DNA of 64,000 bases. Origin: Spirosoma telluris. GTDB lineage: Bacteria; Bacteroidota; Bacteroidia; Cytophagales; Spirosomataceae. Both the position numbers and the translations under genes were made by a program. Within the stretch, counting starts at the first letter, position 1. Each line of letters opens with the position of its first letter. Under the pieces are notes generated by a model, which was given only the letters and a program-made list of their open reading frames with translations, was not told the origin of the DNA and made no database searches. Shown in pieces: positions 51,120 through 59,612 of the stretch. The stretch lies in assembly GCA_003259005.1 (NCBI GenBank), contig QLII01000001.1, positions 3,302,501 through 3,366,500 on the forward strand, given 5' to 3'.

Positions 51120-51907
51120 ATGGAAATCCTTGGCTTCTTTTGTGCCTTGTTAATCGGCCTCTTTCTGGGTTTACTTGGCGGGGGCGGTAGCATACTTACG
51201 CTACCGGTACTGGTATATCTGCTTGGGATTAGTCCTCTTTTGTCGACCACCTATGGGTTATTTGTCATTGGAACAACTTCGCTAATCGGCAGTGTTGATG
51301 GCATTCGAAAACAGCAGGTTCACTATCCGGCAGTCCTGCTGTTTTCGTTACCCTCCGTAAGCATCATTCTTTTCATCCGTCGATACGTGTTGTCAGCAAT
51401 TCCTGACTTTATTCGGGTCACCGACACCATTTGGTTATACAAAGGCAAGGTATTTATGCTGCTATTTGCGGTTGTTATGCTGGGGCTTCTCTTCTGATGC
51501 TAAGAGACCGAAAACATTATAATCTGACTAAAACGCTCTTGTCTGGTCATGATTACGTCTTACTGGCTTTATCTGGCGTATTAATCGGCAGTCTCACTGG
51601 CTTGGCGGGCATCGGGGGTGGCTTCCTTATTATTCCAGCATTAGTAGTAGTGGTAGGATTGCCTATGAAACGAGCAATAGGTACGTCTTTAGTGATTATT
51701 GGGGTTAATTCGCTCATCGGTTTTTTGAGTGATACACGGTTAGATTATATTCATTGGCCGTTTTTACTAGCCTTTACCACGTTAGCAGTGCTGGGGATTG
51801 TGATCGGCTCGTATTTATCTCGATTTATCTCTGGGATTCAACTGCGAAAAGGTTTTGGTTGGTTTATTATGGGGTTAAGCCTCATCATCCTTGGAAAAGA
51901 GCTATGA
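51120..51907 (+). CDS. TauE/SafE (TSUP) family anion transporter (one frameshift)
   Basis: Start MEILGFFCALLIGLFLGLLGGGGSIL at 51120. The duplicated TSUP layout is visible: GLLGGGGSILTLPVLVYLLG in the first half and GLAGIGGGFLIIPALVVVVGLPMKRAIGTS in the second, about eight membrane segments in total. One base is missing near 51490, between FAVVMLG and LLMLRDRKHYN. Family members export sulfite, sulfoacetate or related organic anions. The DsrE-like neighbour supports a sulfur role. Confidence 0.88.
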
Positions 51908-51940
51908 AACCCGTTCGACCCATTTGTTGAGTCCAATTAG

Positions 51941-52010
51941 ATGCCCGGATTCATGAGCAGCTAAATAAATACTGCGTCGTCTCACTTGGGAGGGTTAAAT
52001 GAAATTACTT
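51941..52010 (+). repeat. dispersed hairpin repeat
   Basis: ATTCATGAGCAGC, then ACTGCGTCGTCTCACTTGGG and AGGGTTAAATGAAATTAC; the left AACGCCC arm has decayed to ATGCCCGG. It lies between convergent genes. The rest of 51908-52207 shows no gene. Confidence 0.6.
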
Positions 52011-52207
52011 CCTATTTGTTCAAACGTAGACAAACGTTTAGTTTAGGACAACGAAGGGTATAGAGCAGATAATCCAGGAGAAGCTAAAAAGCCGAGAATT
52101 AGTTGATTATCAGCACTGTGTTAGACTTTTTAATGACAAGCGCTTAGCCTGTCTACTTAACAACCTGCTAACCTAAGCTGCTGAGAGAGTAGCCGTAGAT
52201 TGCCTGC

Positions 52208-52459
52208 CTACTCTCCCGGCTCTTGTTTTGGCCGTGTGGCTAACTCCTGTTGAATTTGCTTCAAACTGTTGCGTATAACAAACACCAGGGGAAGCAACGC
52301 CAAGGGAGTAATTAACTTGGAGCTAAAGCCGGTATTATAGATGTTAATAGCGAGCGACGACACCAGAGCACCAATGAACAAGCCAATTACAAACCGAGTT
52401 GTCTTTTGCTGCTTGAGCAATTGCTCAGTGCTCATATTTTTTAAGTCTTCACTTTTCAT
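52208..52459 (-). CDS. small membrane protein, unknown
   Basis: 83 residues: a charged N-terminus (MKSEDLKNMSTEQLLKQQKT), two hydrophobic segments (FVIGLFIGALVSSLAINIY and LITPLALLPLVFVI) and a polar tail ending PKQEPGE. The KNMSTEQLLKQQ start recurs in many small Bacteroidota membrane proteins of unknown role. It is divergent from the gene at 52660. Confidence 0.65.
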   Translation of the reverse strand: MKSEDLKNMSTEQLLKQQKTTRFVIGLFIGALVSSLAINIYNTGFSSKLITPLALLPLVFVIRNSLKQIQQELATRPKQEPGE

Positions 52460-52558
52460 GTGTTCAATATAAGAAATAGTATCATAGCATTAATTACTTT
52501 TTTACTCATGTATGATCAACGTAGTATGCTCGTAATCGCATTAATCTGGTAATCTCTC

Positions 52559-52625
52559 GAAACGCCCATTTTTAGAAGCACATCAATAAAATTTCTTTCG
52601 TCCTAGGTAGGAGCATTACTAGATT
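52559..52625 (+). repeat. dispersed hairpin repeat
   Basis: GAAACGCCCATTTTTAGAAG, then TTTCTTTCGTCCTAGGTAGG and AGCATTACTAGA; the TCTCA box has changed to TCCTA. It lies 35 bases upstream of the gene at 52660, between divergent genes. Confidence 0.65.
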
Positions 52626-52659
52626 TTGTAAATTACAGTAGTAACTAACGACTGAGGCT

Positions 52660-52920
52660 ATGGAACCGCATGAAATGAAACAATGGGAGAAAGTCCGTCA
52701 GAAAGGGATCCTACGTTACGTACTCAAGTATGGCTTTTTCATCGCTTTAGGCTTTGCCTATTTCAGTTGGCTCTCGCTTAATTCCTCTAAAATCACCGGC
52801 TTCGATATAGCTGGCATTACGATCACTGCTCTGGTGGGTGGCGTTGCTATAAGCCTACTCTTTTGGTACAGAAAGGACATACCTTATCAGTATATCAAGC
52901 AAAATCAGAAATTAGAATAA
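52660..52920 (+). CDS. small membrane protein, unknown
   Basis: 86 residues with two hydrophobic segments (LKYGFFIALGFAYFSWLSL and AGITITALVGGVAISLLFWY), a basic N-terminus (MKQWEKVRQKGILRY) and a lysine-rich C-terminus. ATG 52660 is preceded by ACGACTGAGGCT. An internal ATG at 52675 is possible. No family is recognised. Confidence 0.6.
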   Translation: MEPHEMKQWEKVRQKGILRYVLKYGFFIALGFAYFSWLSLNSSKITGFDIAGITITALVGGVAISLLFWYRKDIPYQYIKQNQKLE

Positions 52921-52985
52921 GCTTCTGGACCCGTATGCTACAGTGACCTAAAGAACCCAGCAGGGAAAACTAGGTAGTCAACTGC

Positions 52986-53034
52986 TAAAAACAAAAACCC
53001 CTACGCGTCAGGTTGGAGAACCGCTACGTAGGGG
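52986..53034 (-). terminator. terminator-like hairpin reading on the minus strand
   Basis: CCCCTACG (52998-53005) pairs with CGTAGGGG (53027-53034). On the minus strand this stem is followed by TTTTTGTTTTT, the form of an intrinsic terminator. No minus-strand gene lies between it and the TonB-type gene at 53372, so it may end a short unannotated transcript. Confidence 0.45.
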
Positions 53035-53130
53035 ACGCGTGGACAAGGTTACCAATCAAGCCCACCGGGGTAAAGGTAAACCCATTCTAAACAACATCTA
53101 GTCTACATGTCAAAAACACCACTCAACCTC

Positions 53131-53202
53131 AAAGGAGTTCTATGCCGCTTATTCGTCTCGGGTAGGAGCGTTTTTAAGAGACAGTGATTTTACTTGCTGT
53201 CC
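53131..53202 (+). repeat. dispersed hairpin repeat with second hairpin
   Basis: TATTCGTCTCGGGTAGGAGC, GTTTTTAAGAGACAGTG and ATTTTACTTGCTGTCC; GACAG and CTGTC pair, as in the copy at 38270. The left arm is not recognisable. It lies upstream of the TonB C-terminal gene. Confidence 0.7.
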
Positions 53203-53371
53203 AGTGGGCCCGCTCAGGCGGTGGTGCGGCATTCTGACCGGCCATCGCGGCTCAATCAACAAGTAGACGGTTTTAGAAGAGCTACATAGCTCATAATCCG
53301 TAGTTCTACTTGCTAAACTAAGCTGAATTTACCCTACTCTTGTCTTACCGTTGATACCTACATCTTAACCC

Positions 53372-53803
53372 ATGAACACCAACTCAATTTTTCATCGAAG
53401 TCACCTGGCTGCCTATGCGCTGCTGACTGTATTGCTGAGTACATTACTAAGCCCAGCTCAGGCACAAACCGAGTCGGCTCGCGAGCGCGAGCTATTTACG
53501 GTGGTCGAACAGCCCCCCGAATTTGTAGGTGGCATGAAAGCCTATGAGTCTTATATGAAAGACAAGGTGCGCCAGGTAAAGGACACCTCGAGCCACAAGC
53601 TTACCGGTAAAGTGTTTGTTAGTTTTACGGTCACGGATCAGGGGGCGATTGAAGAGCCAATGGCGTTGACTCGTCAGGGGAGCTCTGAGGCCACGGAAGC
53701 AGTACGATTAGTGCAGAGCATGCCCGCCTGGAAGCCCGGCAAGCAGGCAGGTCGTGCGGTGAATGTCAAGTATAATTTACCGATTAACTTTAGTGAACGC
53801 TGA
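53372..53803 (+). CDS. exported protein with TonB C-terminal-like domain
   Basis: 143 residues: a signal peptide (MNTNSIFHRSHLAAYALLTV to PAQAQ), then ELFTVVEQPPEFVGGMKAYESYM, the conserved start of many Bacteroidota TonB-family proteins, and KVFVSFTVTDQGAIEEPMAL with MPAWKPGKQAGRAVNVKYNLPINF, the TonB_C fold. It has no N-terminal membrane anchor for ExbB contact or proline-rich linker, so it is unlikely to be a complete energy transducer and may be a periplasmic accessory protein. Confidence 0.82.
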   Translation: MNTNSIFHRSHLAAYALLTVLLSTLLSPAQAQTESARERELFTVVEQPPEFVGGMKAYESYMKDKVRQVKDTSSHKLTGKVFVSFTVTDQGAIEEPMALTRQGSSEATEAVRLVQSMPAWKPGKQAGRAVNVKYNLPINFSER

Positions 53804-53887
53804 GGCAAAGGGATATAGCCAGGAGCGTACCGCCTTCAGCAAGACTCTCTCAGCTTCAGTTTTGAAGCCTTTTGGTTTGGGTTAAGT

Positions 53888-53928
53888 ATAGATCGATGAA
53901 GTTTTTACCGCCTACTTCACCGATCTAT
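53888..53928. repeat. long hairpin downstream of the TonB-type gene
   Basis: ATAGATCGATGAAGT (53888-53902) pairs with ACTTCACCGATCTAT (53914-53928) apart from one mismatch, around TTTTACCGCCT. It could stop or protect the transcript of the gene ending at 53803. The rest of 53804-54204 shows nothing else. Confidence 0.5.
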
Positions 53929-54204
53929 GCTTATCGGAGAAATGGTAATCCTACAAATTATTGTCCTAATTATTTTCCGAAATTAGCTTTTTGACCGCTC
54001 ATTTAGTAGTGGTAGGGAGGTGTGCGTTCAGAAAGGGCAGCATTATCTGAGATCGATACGGAGAGACACAAGCTGAGAAAATCTACGGAAGTTCACACTC
54101 CATTCGCTCCCTGGGACCAGCGGCTGAACCAGCCACCGCAGCTCAATCCGTAGTCTAACCATACAACCCTTTGAATCGGTCGATAAGTCGGCATCCCTAC
54201 CTAG

Positions 54205-54914
54205 TTAGGGTAAAAACGTATCGACTACCATATCCGTCAGTTGATGGCTAGTCCAACCGGCCCACAAACTTTTTGCCCTTAGTACAGCCCAAGCCATCAG
54301 GCCAGCCCCTAATGCCAGCGCCACACTCTTTTCGGTTAACCCATGAGCAAGGCCGAATACCACCGACGTCCAGACGACGGCCCATAGTCTAGGCCAATAT
54401 TTCACGCCACAAGCCAACAGCAACCCTCAACAAATGATCTCTTCATAAAGGTTAGTAACACCATTGATTCCGCAGCGATAAACGTCGACTTTAGGACTAA
54501 ATTTTTGTCCCGTTGAAGCTACGATCAGTAATGGAATAGCGGCTAGTATCATTCCTGCCATAAGTCCATAGGTTAATGAAGGTAACCTACACGTAATCGT
54601 CCCACTCCATTGATCACGGTAATCCATTCTGAGAATATACTTGCCAATAAAGAGGAGGGCAAGTGCTAAGGGTAGTAGCCCAACGAGTCCATTTCCGTAA
54701 TCATAAAACAGGACATGATTCAGTTTGTCGCTGAAGCCCAACCATGAGATTATAAATTGACGAGAAACTTGAATTCCATATAACCCTACGAAGATGAAAC
54801 TGCTTAAACAGAATGGAATGTAAACCTTGTCATTAAGTACTCGCATCCTTCCCCAACAAACCCGAGTAGCGCCAGGAATAAGAAGCCAATAGACACCATT
54901 AAATAGTCATTCAT
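54205..54914 (-). pseudogene. CPBP-family intramembrane protease with in-frame TGA (and one frameshift)
   Basis: ATG 54914 starts MNDYLMVSIGFLFLALLGFV; one base is missing in the GGGG run near 54855, after which RVLNDKVYIPFCLSSFIF continues. The abortive infection/CPBP motif 1 reads NLYEEIIC then TGA (54427-54429) in place of the conserved Arg codon (CGA to TGA). The same frame continues GLLLACGVKYWPRLWAVV and FGLAHGLTEKS with motif 2 histidine. If the stop is real, the enzyme is cut before the second half of its active site. Confidence 0.7.
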
Positions 54915-55074
54915 AGGGGTAATTTTTCACTTGGTCTTGCAAGCCCAAGTAAGGCAAGTCAGTAAGTTTCACGGTAAGATACAAAGCCAGCAGGGGAATA
55001 TAGAAGGTTGGTAAGCCAATCTGTATCCCATGGGGGTAAGTTTTCAACAAGTGGGTAGTGTCAGGAAAATATTC
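54907..55074 (-). pseudogene. C-terminal membrane-protein fragment next to a dispersed repeat
   Basis: A minus-strand frame without a start reads HLLKTYPHGIQIGLPTFYI, then PLLALYLTVKLTDLPYLGLQ and ends eight bases inside the CPBP gene, an overlap typical of an operon. It is cut on its 5' side about ten bases from the dispersed repeat at 55083. The family is unknown. Confidence 0.4.
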
Positions 55075-55082
55075 AGTTTATT

Positions 55083-55155
55083 AATGGGCAAGATTAAAGA
55101 AGCAGAAACATGAACGTTTCTTGTCTAGTTTTGGGGAGCCTTTTACGAGACTGAT
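55083..55155 (+). repeat. dispersed hairpin repeat followed by a second stem
   Basis: GATTAAAGAAGCAGAAACAT, GAACGTTTCTTGTCTAGTTT, TGGGGAGCCTTTTACGAGAC. Directly after it, AATCGCCAAGT and ACTTGGCGATT (55156-55183) form a perfect stem with a six-base loop. It lies between divergent genes; 55184-55324 shows nothing else. Confidence 0.65.
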
Positions 55156-55324
55156 AATCGCCAAGTTAACTACTTGGCGATTTCAACTTTGACTACCCTC
55201 CTGTAAGTGGCTGGTCAAAAGCCGGTAAGGCTGCCGCTGGGTGGGCAAACAATCCCTAGCGATTGACCCCAAGGCAGATAGGGGTCTGTTAACCGAATGC
55301 TGTCTAGCTGACACGTAATTCAAG

Positions 55325-55353
55325 TCAAAAAATGTCATTTTGTCATTTTTTGA
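55325..55353. promoter_or_regulatory. inverted repeat upstream of hsp20, candidate operator
   Basis: TCAAAAAATG (55325-55334) and CATTTTTTGA (55344-55353) are perfect 10-base arms with a 9-base spacer containing TCATTTTGT. A second symmetric pair, TTGACA and TGTCAA, lies at about 55406-55426, nearer the start. A heat-stress regulator site is plausible from position only. Confidence 0.45.
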
Positions 55354-55445
55354 TGCCTCTAAAAAAGCGTTAACCCTTTGGCATAGAGCTTGTTTAGGAG
55401 CTTTTTGACACGGTTTTATGTCAAACCTTTAAACTCTTTACACGT

Positions 55446-55913
55446 ATGTCACTGGTTAAATTCAATGGAAACGGACAACTGCCCTCTCTACTGGATGAAG
55501 TCATGGGCAGAGACATGGATGAATTTTTCAACTTTAACCGCAACTGGCCCGGCATCACCCGCTCTCAGATAGGTACGCTGGTGCCCGCGGTCAACATCAA
55601 AGAACATAGTGAAGGTTACCAGATCGATGTAGCTGCTCCCGGTCTGAAGAAAGAGCACTTCAATCTGAGTCTGCACAACGGTAAACTGACGGTATCAACC
55701 CAGCAGCAAGACCAGCAGGAAGAAAAAAATGAGCAGGGGCAATACACCAAACGCGAGTTTAGCTACCATGCCTTCTCGCGCTCCTTCTGGTTACCCGACT
55801 CCTGTGATCAAGAGCAGATCCAGGCTCGCTATGAGGATGGGATCTTGCACATCGTGCTGCCTAAAAAGGAAGAGGCTAAGCCTAAGGCCCCCACGCAAAT
55901 TCAAATTAACTAA
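55446..55913 (+). CDS. Hsp20/alpha-crystallin small heat-shock protein
   Basis: 155 residues. The alpha-crystallin domain (about 47-142) runs from PAVNIKEHSEGYQIDVAAPG through NGKLTVSTQQQDQQEEKN and FSRSFWLPDSCDQEQIQARY to DGILHIVLPKKEE. It ends with a short tail whose IQI is the usual IxI assembly motif. It should form cytoplasmic oligomers that hold unfolded proteins. The gene stands alone, with palindromes upstream and a strong terminator directly downstream. Confidence 0.95.
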   Translation: MSLVKFNGNGQLPSLLDEVMGRDMDEFFNFNRNWPGITRSQIGTLVPAVNIKEHSEGYQIDVAAPGLKKEHFNLSLHNGKLTVSTQQQDQQEEKNEQGQYTKREFSYHAFSRSFWLPDSCDQEQIQARYEDGILHIVLPKKEEAKPKAPTQIQIN

Positions 55914-55932
55914 GTAGCGTTTAAACCTATCT

Positions 55933-55971
55933 AAAGAGGAGGTGACTTCGGAAGTCACCTCCTCTTTTTTT
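55933..55971 (+). terminator. intrinsic terminator of hsp20
   Basis: A perfect 15-bp stem (55933-55947 with 55953-55967; arms start AAAGAGGAGG) has a UUCG-type loop and is followed by a run of seven T from 55965. It begins 20 bases after the hsp20 stop. Confidence 0.93.
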
Positions 55972-56099
55972 GTCCCGCTCAAGTGGACTATATGCAGGGG
56001 TGTTGTAGAAAGAAGGCTTGCAGTATGAGAAACCAACAAGATCGATTTGTCTTGTAACGGCGAGAAAAGTAACGCCAGTCTTGTTTCGATTAATCCATA

Positions 56100-56153
56100 A
56101 AAAAGCTCCCATGTTGGGGAGCCTTTTATCCTCAATGGAGCGATTACTGAGAT
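56100..56153 (+). repeat. dispersed hairpin repeat, rearranged copy
   Basis: AAAAGCTCCCATGTTGGGGA, then GCCTTTTATCCTCAATGGAG and CGATTACTGAGATG. It contains two GGAGC-type boxes and a tight GCTCCC/GGGGAGC stem. It may be a fusion of two partial copies. The flanking 55972-56099 and 56154-56357 show no gene. Confidence 0.4.
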
Positions 56154-56357
56154 GAGTAATCCATGCGTAGATAGTTTGCCATTTTTCGTACTTTAGCTAA
56201 ACCATAGCTGGTTAGACAATACGGCTATGAATAGCACTAACTTGCTGTAAACTAAAGTGTTGCACTGAAACCCTATCGTCCTTACAAGTAGTTTTGCGTC
56301 TTTTATGCGTTGACTTGTCTCCTTTTACGCCATTGATCATCCTTTTCCCTGAACGCT

Positions 56358-57634
56358 ATGAAAAAATGGTTTCTACTTACCCTGGCTGTCCTCTTCCCCT
56401 GCTCACACGATCCCAATCAAATCAGCAAATTGTCATCGGGCAGATTGATAGCTTGACCTCAAAAATTCTCCACGAGAAGCGTAAAATCTGGGTGCATCTC
56501 CCCGACAGTTATAGACAGGAAGCATCAGCCAAACGACGGTATCCGGTCGTCTATCTGCTGGATGGCGATAGCCACTTTCCGTCACTGGTGGGCATGATCC
56601 ACCAACTAAGCTCCGTCAACGGCAATACGATCTGCCCCGAGATGATCGTGGTGGGCATTCCCAATACCAACCGGCAACGGGATCTGACCCCCACACCGGG
56701 GGGCGGCATGATGCCATCGGCTGCCGACTCTACAAGACGCAAGAACTCGGGCGGAGGGGAGCAATTCACCGCCTTCATCGAAGGTGAACTGATTCCTCAC
56801 ATTGATTCCCTGTATCCCACGGAACCCTACAAAGTATTCATTGGCCATTCGCTAGGTGGGCTGCTGGTCATCAATACGTTGATTCATCACCCCAACCTGT
56901 TCAACGCCTACGTGGCCATCGAGCCGAGTATGTGGTGGGCTGATCAACAGCTGCTCAATACTGCTCAGCAGGTCATAGCCAGCCAGAAGTATGCGGGGAA
57001 AGCCCTGTTCATGGGTATCGCCAATACGATGGAGTCGACGATGGATACCTTACGGGTACAGGCCGATACGAGTGGCTCTACGAAGCACATTCGCTCTATC
57101 TTAGCCCTGGATCACTTACTAAAGGCTAATGGACAAACCGGCTTACGCTACCAGGGGAAATACTACGGCCTGGATGACCATAGCTCGGTGCCACTCATCG
57201 CTGAATACGACGCGCTCCATTTCCTTTTTGCTGCCTATCGATTCAAACTGACCGACCAGGACTATGAGGAAGACAATACCGGGTTAGCCGATAAACTGAC
57301 CACCCATTTTAGGGCCGCCACCCGGCAGTTGGGCTATCCGGTGAAGCCCCCGGAAAGTCTGGTCAATGACCTGGGCTCGTATATGGTCTCCCAGCAGAAG
57401 TTTAAAAAAGCCGAAAGTCTGTTTAAACTCAATGTAGCGAATTACCCAGCCAGTTTCAACGCCTATGACTCGTATGGGGACTACTTTGTGGGCAAAAAAG
57501 ACACCGTCCGTGCCATCGCCAATTTTCAGAAATCGCTTTCGCTGAAAGAGGCATCGGCAACGCGAAAGAAATTAGTGGCTTTACAAGCCCTAAGTAGCCC
57601 TGGCCCATCCCCCGCCGATAAGCCGAGAAACTAA
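56358..57634 (+). CDS. esterase-D-type hydrolase lipoprotein with C-terminal TPR-like helices (one frameshift)
   Basis: ATG 56358 gives a lipoprotein signal (MKKWFLLTLAVLFPC); one missing base near 56425 joins it to IGQIDSLTSKILHEKRKIWV. The catalytic core includes YPVVYLLDGDSHFPSL, GHSLGGLLVINTLIHHP with the nucleophile serine, and LDDHSSVPLIAEYDAL with the histidine. Residues after about 350 form TPR-like helices (SYMVSQQKFKKAESLFKLN, YFVGKKDTVRAIANFQKS). Related enzymes hydrolyse siderophore or other esters in the periplasm. Confidence 0.85.
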
Positions 57635-57727
57635 CCGTCTGCTTAGGGATAGAATCAGTTATGTCAACGCTGTCAACGCGGTTATATAAGTGGGGCAGCC
57701 GTCAGACCCGTATACAAGTATTTAACT

Positions 57728-57798
57728 AGACGCCCCATTTGAGAAGTAGCTATGTGGTTAGTCCTTTGTTTCACTTTGAGGAGCGTTTTTATGGGATT
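57728..57798 (+). repeat. dispersed hairpin repeat
   Basis: AGACGCCCCATTTGAGAAGT, then CCTTTGTTTCACTTTGAGGA and GCGTTTTTATGGGATTAC. GACGCC and GGAGCGTTT-type arms remain pairable. It lies between convergent genes. Confidence 0.7.
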
Positions 57799-57902
57799 AC
57801 CTGGTTGATCGGATTTGTATATACATGTAGAGTAACAAAATAGCCAAGCGATCTCAGCCATACAATTCCCCAGAAATAAACAGTGCCGCCCAATGCCTTA
57901 GA

Positions 57903-58691
57903 CTACTTTCTAAACGAAAATAGCCACGGGAACAGATCTGGTTCTGCGAATACATTGGCGTCAATGTTATGCTTTCCCTCCGGGTATTCCGTGTATCGCG
58001 CATGTTTTGCACCGCTTTGTTGTAAAGCTTTAATCATGGCTCTATCAGGCCAGATGTTAATGACATCATCCATTGCCCCGTGAAAAATCCATACTGGAAC
58101 GTTCTTTGCCCTTTTCGGATATAAGGCTACGTTTGCCTGCCCACATATGGGGAACACGGCGGCAAAATAATCTGGATAGTGCATGGTTAAATCGTAGGTG
58201 CCAAAGCCACCCAGCGACGTGCCACCCAGATAAATTCTTTTTTTGTCGGCGATTTTGTGTGCTGCCAAACTGTCCATTAAAAGCTTAACCAGCCTTTCAG
58301 GGGTGGATAGTGCCAGCGTGTTCATCTTATGGTTAACCGCTACGGTTGTGTCAAAGGGTGGACTCGGAGGATGCTTGAACCACATGCTATCCGAAGGACA
58401 TTGCGGGAAAATAACAATGGCAGGATACTTATTTCGGATCGAATCAGTTAAAAAGAAACGACCCCCATCGGTGAGGTGCCGTTCATTGTCATTTCCTCTT
58501 AGTCCCGCCCCATGGAGGAATACGATCAACGGATATGACTTTTTTACGTTATAATCTACAGGATACATGATCCGATAAAGTAAGGTGTTTTTGCCCCGCA
58601 CAAACACCGCCTTTTTATAGGCACTGAAATCCTGCGCATGTGAGAAATGAATACAAATCAATAGCGTAATTAGCGATATGAAATTTTTCAT
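57903..58691 (-). CDS. exported alpha/beta hydrolase (prolyl-oligopeptidase/esterase type)
   Basis: 262 residues with a signal peptide (MKNFISLITLLICIHFSHAQ). The core has YPLIVFLHGAGLRGNDNE (oxyanion region), GGTSLGGFGTYDLTMHYP with the nucleophile serine, PVWIFHGAMDDVINIW with the acid, and PEGKHNIDANVF with the histidine. It resembles the LpqC/PHB-depolymerase-like esterases often linked to plant or polyester breakdown. It stands alone on the minus strand, facing the esterase gene at 56358. Confidence 0.87.
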   Translation of the reverse strand: MKNFISLITLLICIHFSHAQDFSAYKKAVFVRGKNTLLYRIMYPVDYNVKKSYPLIVFLHGAGLRGNDNERHLTDGGRFFLTDSIRNKYPAIVIFPQCPSDSMWFKHPPSPPFDTTVAVNHKMNTLALSTPERLVKLLMDSLAAHKIADKKRIYLGGTSLGGFGTYDLTMHYPDYFAAVFPICGQANVALYPKRAKNVPVWIFHGAMDDVINIWPDRAMIKALQQSGAKHARYTEYPEGKHNIDANVFAEPDLFPWLFSFRK

Positions 58692-59125
58692 TTAAACTAT
58701 TTAGAAATACGTTTTTAAACGGAATAGATGCGCATAACAGGACGCAGTTAACGTTTTCCGCAAAGCTAGGGCCTCCAAAGATTTTTCAAAATAAGATTGA
58801 CGATTGCCTTGCTACGGCATATGAGTGGCACATAATTATTGACCAGACCAATCATTGTCTAAAAATTATAGTAACTCAATATGAGGGTATTTTTGAGACT
58901 ATAAAATTGGTGATATATAATCAGGGTCAATAAGCCTGGCTTGTGGAGCGGTACTCGCCCCATTGGCTTGTTGTTATTTGGCTTCCCCTAATCACCCCAC
59001 CAACTTCACCCCTAGTCAAGCCGGTAGCTCACATCGCCCACCAAACTGACACATCCGTTCGGCAGTCTGTATAACAAGTTGATTTTTGGAGCCAACCTTA
59101 AAATTAGATGGGGTCAAGCTAGGCT
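58692..59125. other. gene-free stretch
   Basis: The left part is A+T-rich and includes a degenerate repeat core at 58870-58900. A short imperfect palindrome (GCCTGGCTTGTGGAGCGG region, 58935-58955) follows. I see no coding frame worth reporting. Confidence 0.4.
58870..58900 (+). repeat. dispersed hairpin repeat, minimal relic
   Basis: AACTCAATATGAGGGTATTT followed by TTGAGACT matches the centre of the copy at 27341 (CTCAGGCTGGAGGGTATTTTGAGA) but nothing beyond. It may be an old relic or chance. Confidence 0.3.
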
Positions 59126-59509
59126 CTAGCCATGGCCAACTTCCCCTTTCAATGTTGCTTTTACTTTTATCCGGTGATGGTGCCCCCAATCAGCCATTTC
59201 CCACAGGATAGGCCGCAAGGTCTGACCATAAGCGGTAAGCGCGTATTCCACCGTGACCGGTTTGGTAGGCTGCACCGTGCGACTGATTAATCCGTTGATC
59301 TCCAGCTCTTGTAACTCTTTGGACAGCATTTTGGAGCCAATCCCGTTTACTTCCCGCATTAAGTCCATGAACCGTTTGTCGCCGAAGCTCAAGCACCCAA
59401 TGATCGTGATCTTCCATTTGCCGCTTAAAATATCCATGGTATCATGGATAGCCTTGAGCTGACTGGGACAGCTCAGGGGCTTTTGATCAATAAATACTTT
59501 CTTGTTCAT
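59126..59509 (-). CDS. HxlR-family transcriptional regulator
   Basis: 127 residues with the family hallmarks: a conserved cysteine early in PLSCPSQLKAIHDTMDILSGKWKI, the winged helix FGDKRFMDLMREVNGIGSKML and KELQELEINGLISR, then PVTVEYALTAYGQTLRPIL. HxlR proteins sense electrophiles or quinones and often control an adjacent oxidoreductase. The divergent SDR gene 103 bases away is the expected target. Confidence 0.93.
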   Translation of the reverse strand: MNKKVFIDQKPLSCPSQLKAIHDTMDILSGKWKITIIGCLSFGDKRFMDLMREVNGIGSKMLSKELQELEINGLISRTVQPTKPVTVEYALTAYGQTLRPILWEMADWGHHHRIKVKATLKGEVGHG

Positions 59510-59612
59510 CCGTCTTGACGCAACTTAGTTTCTCGAAGGAAACTACTTTCTAAAGGGAAACCCATATCCAGGGTAAAGTTCGTCCATCTAGCTTTGTCAA
59601 AAAAGAGAGCTC

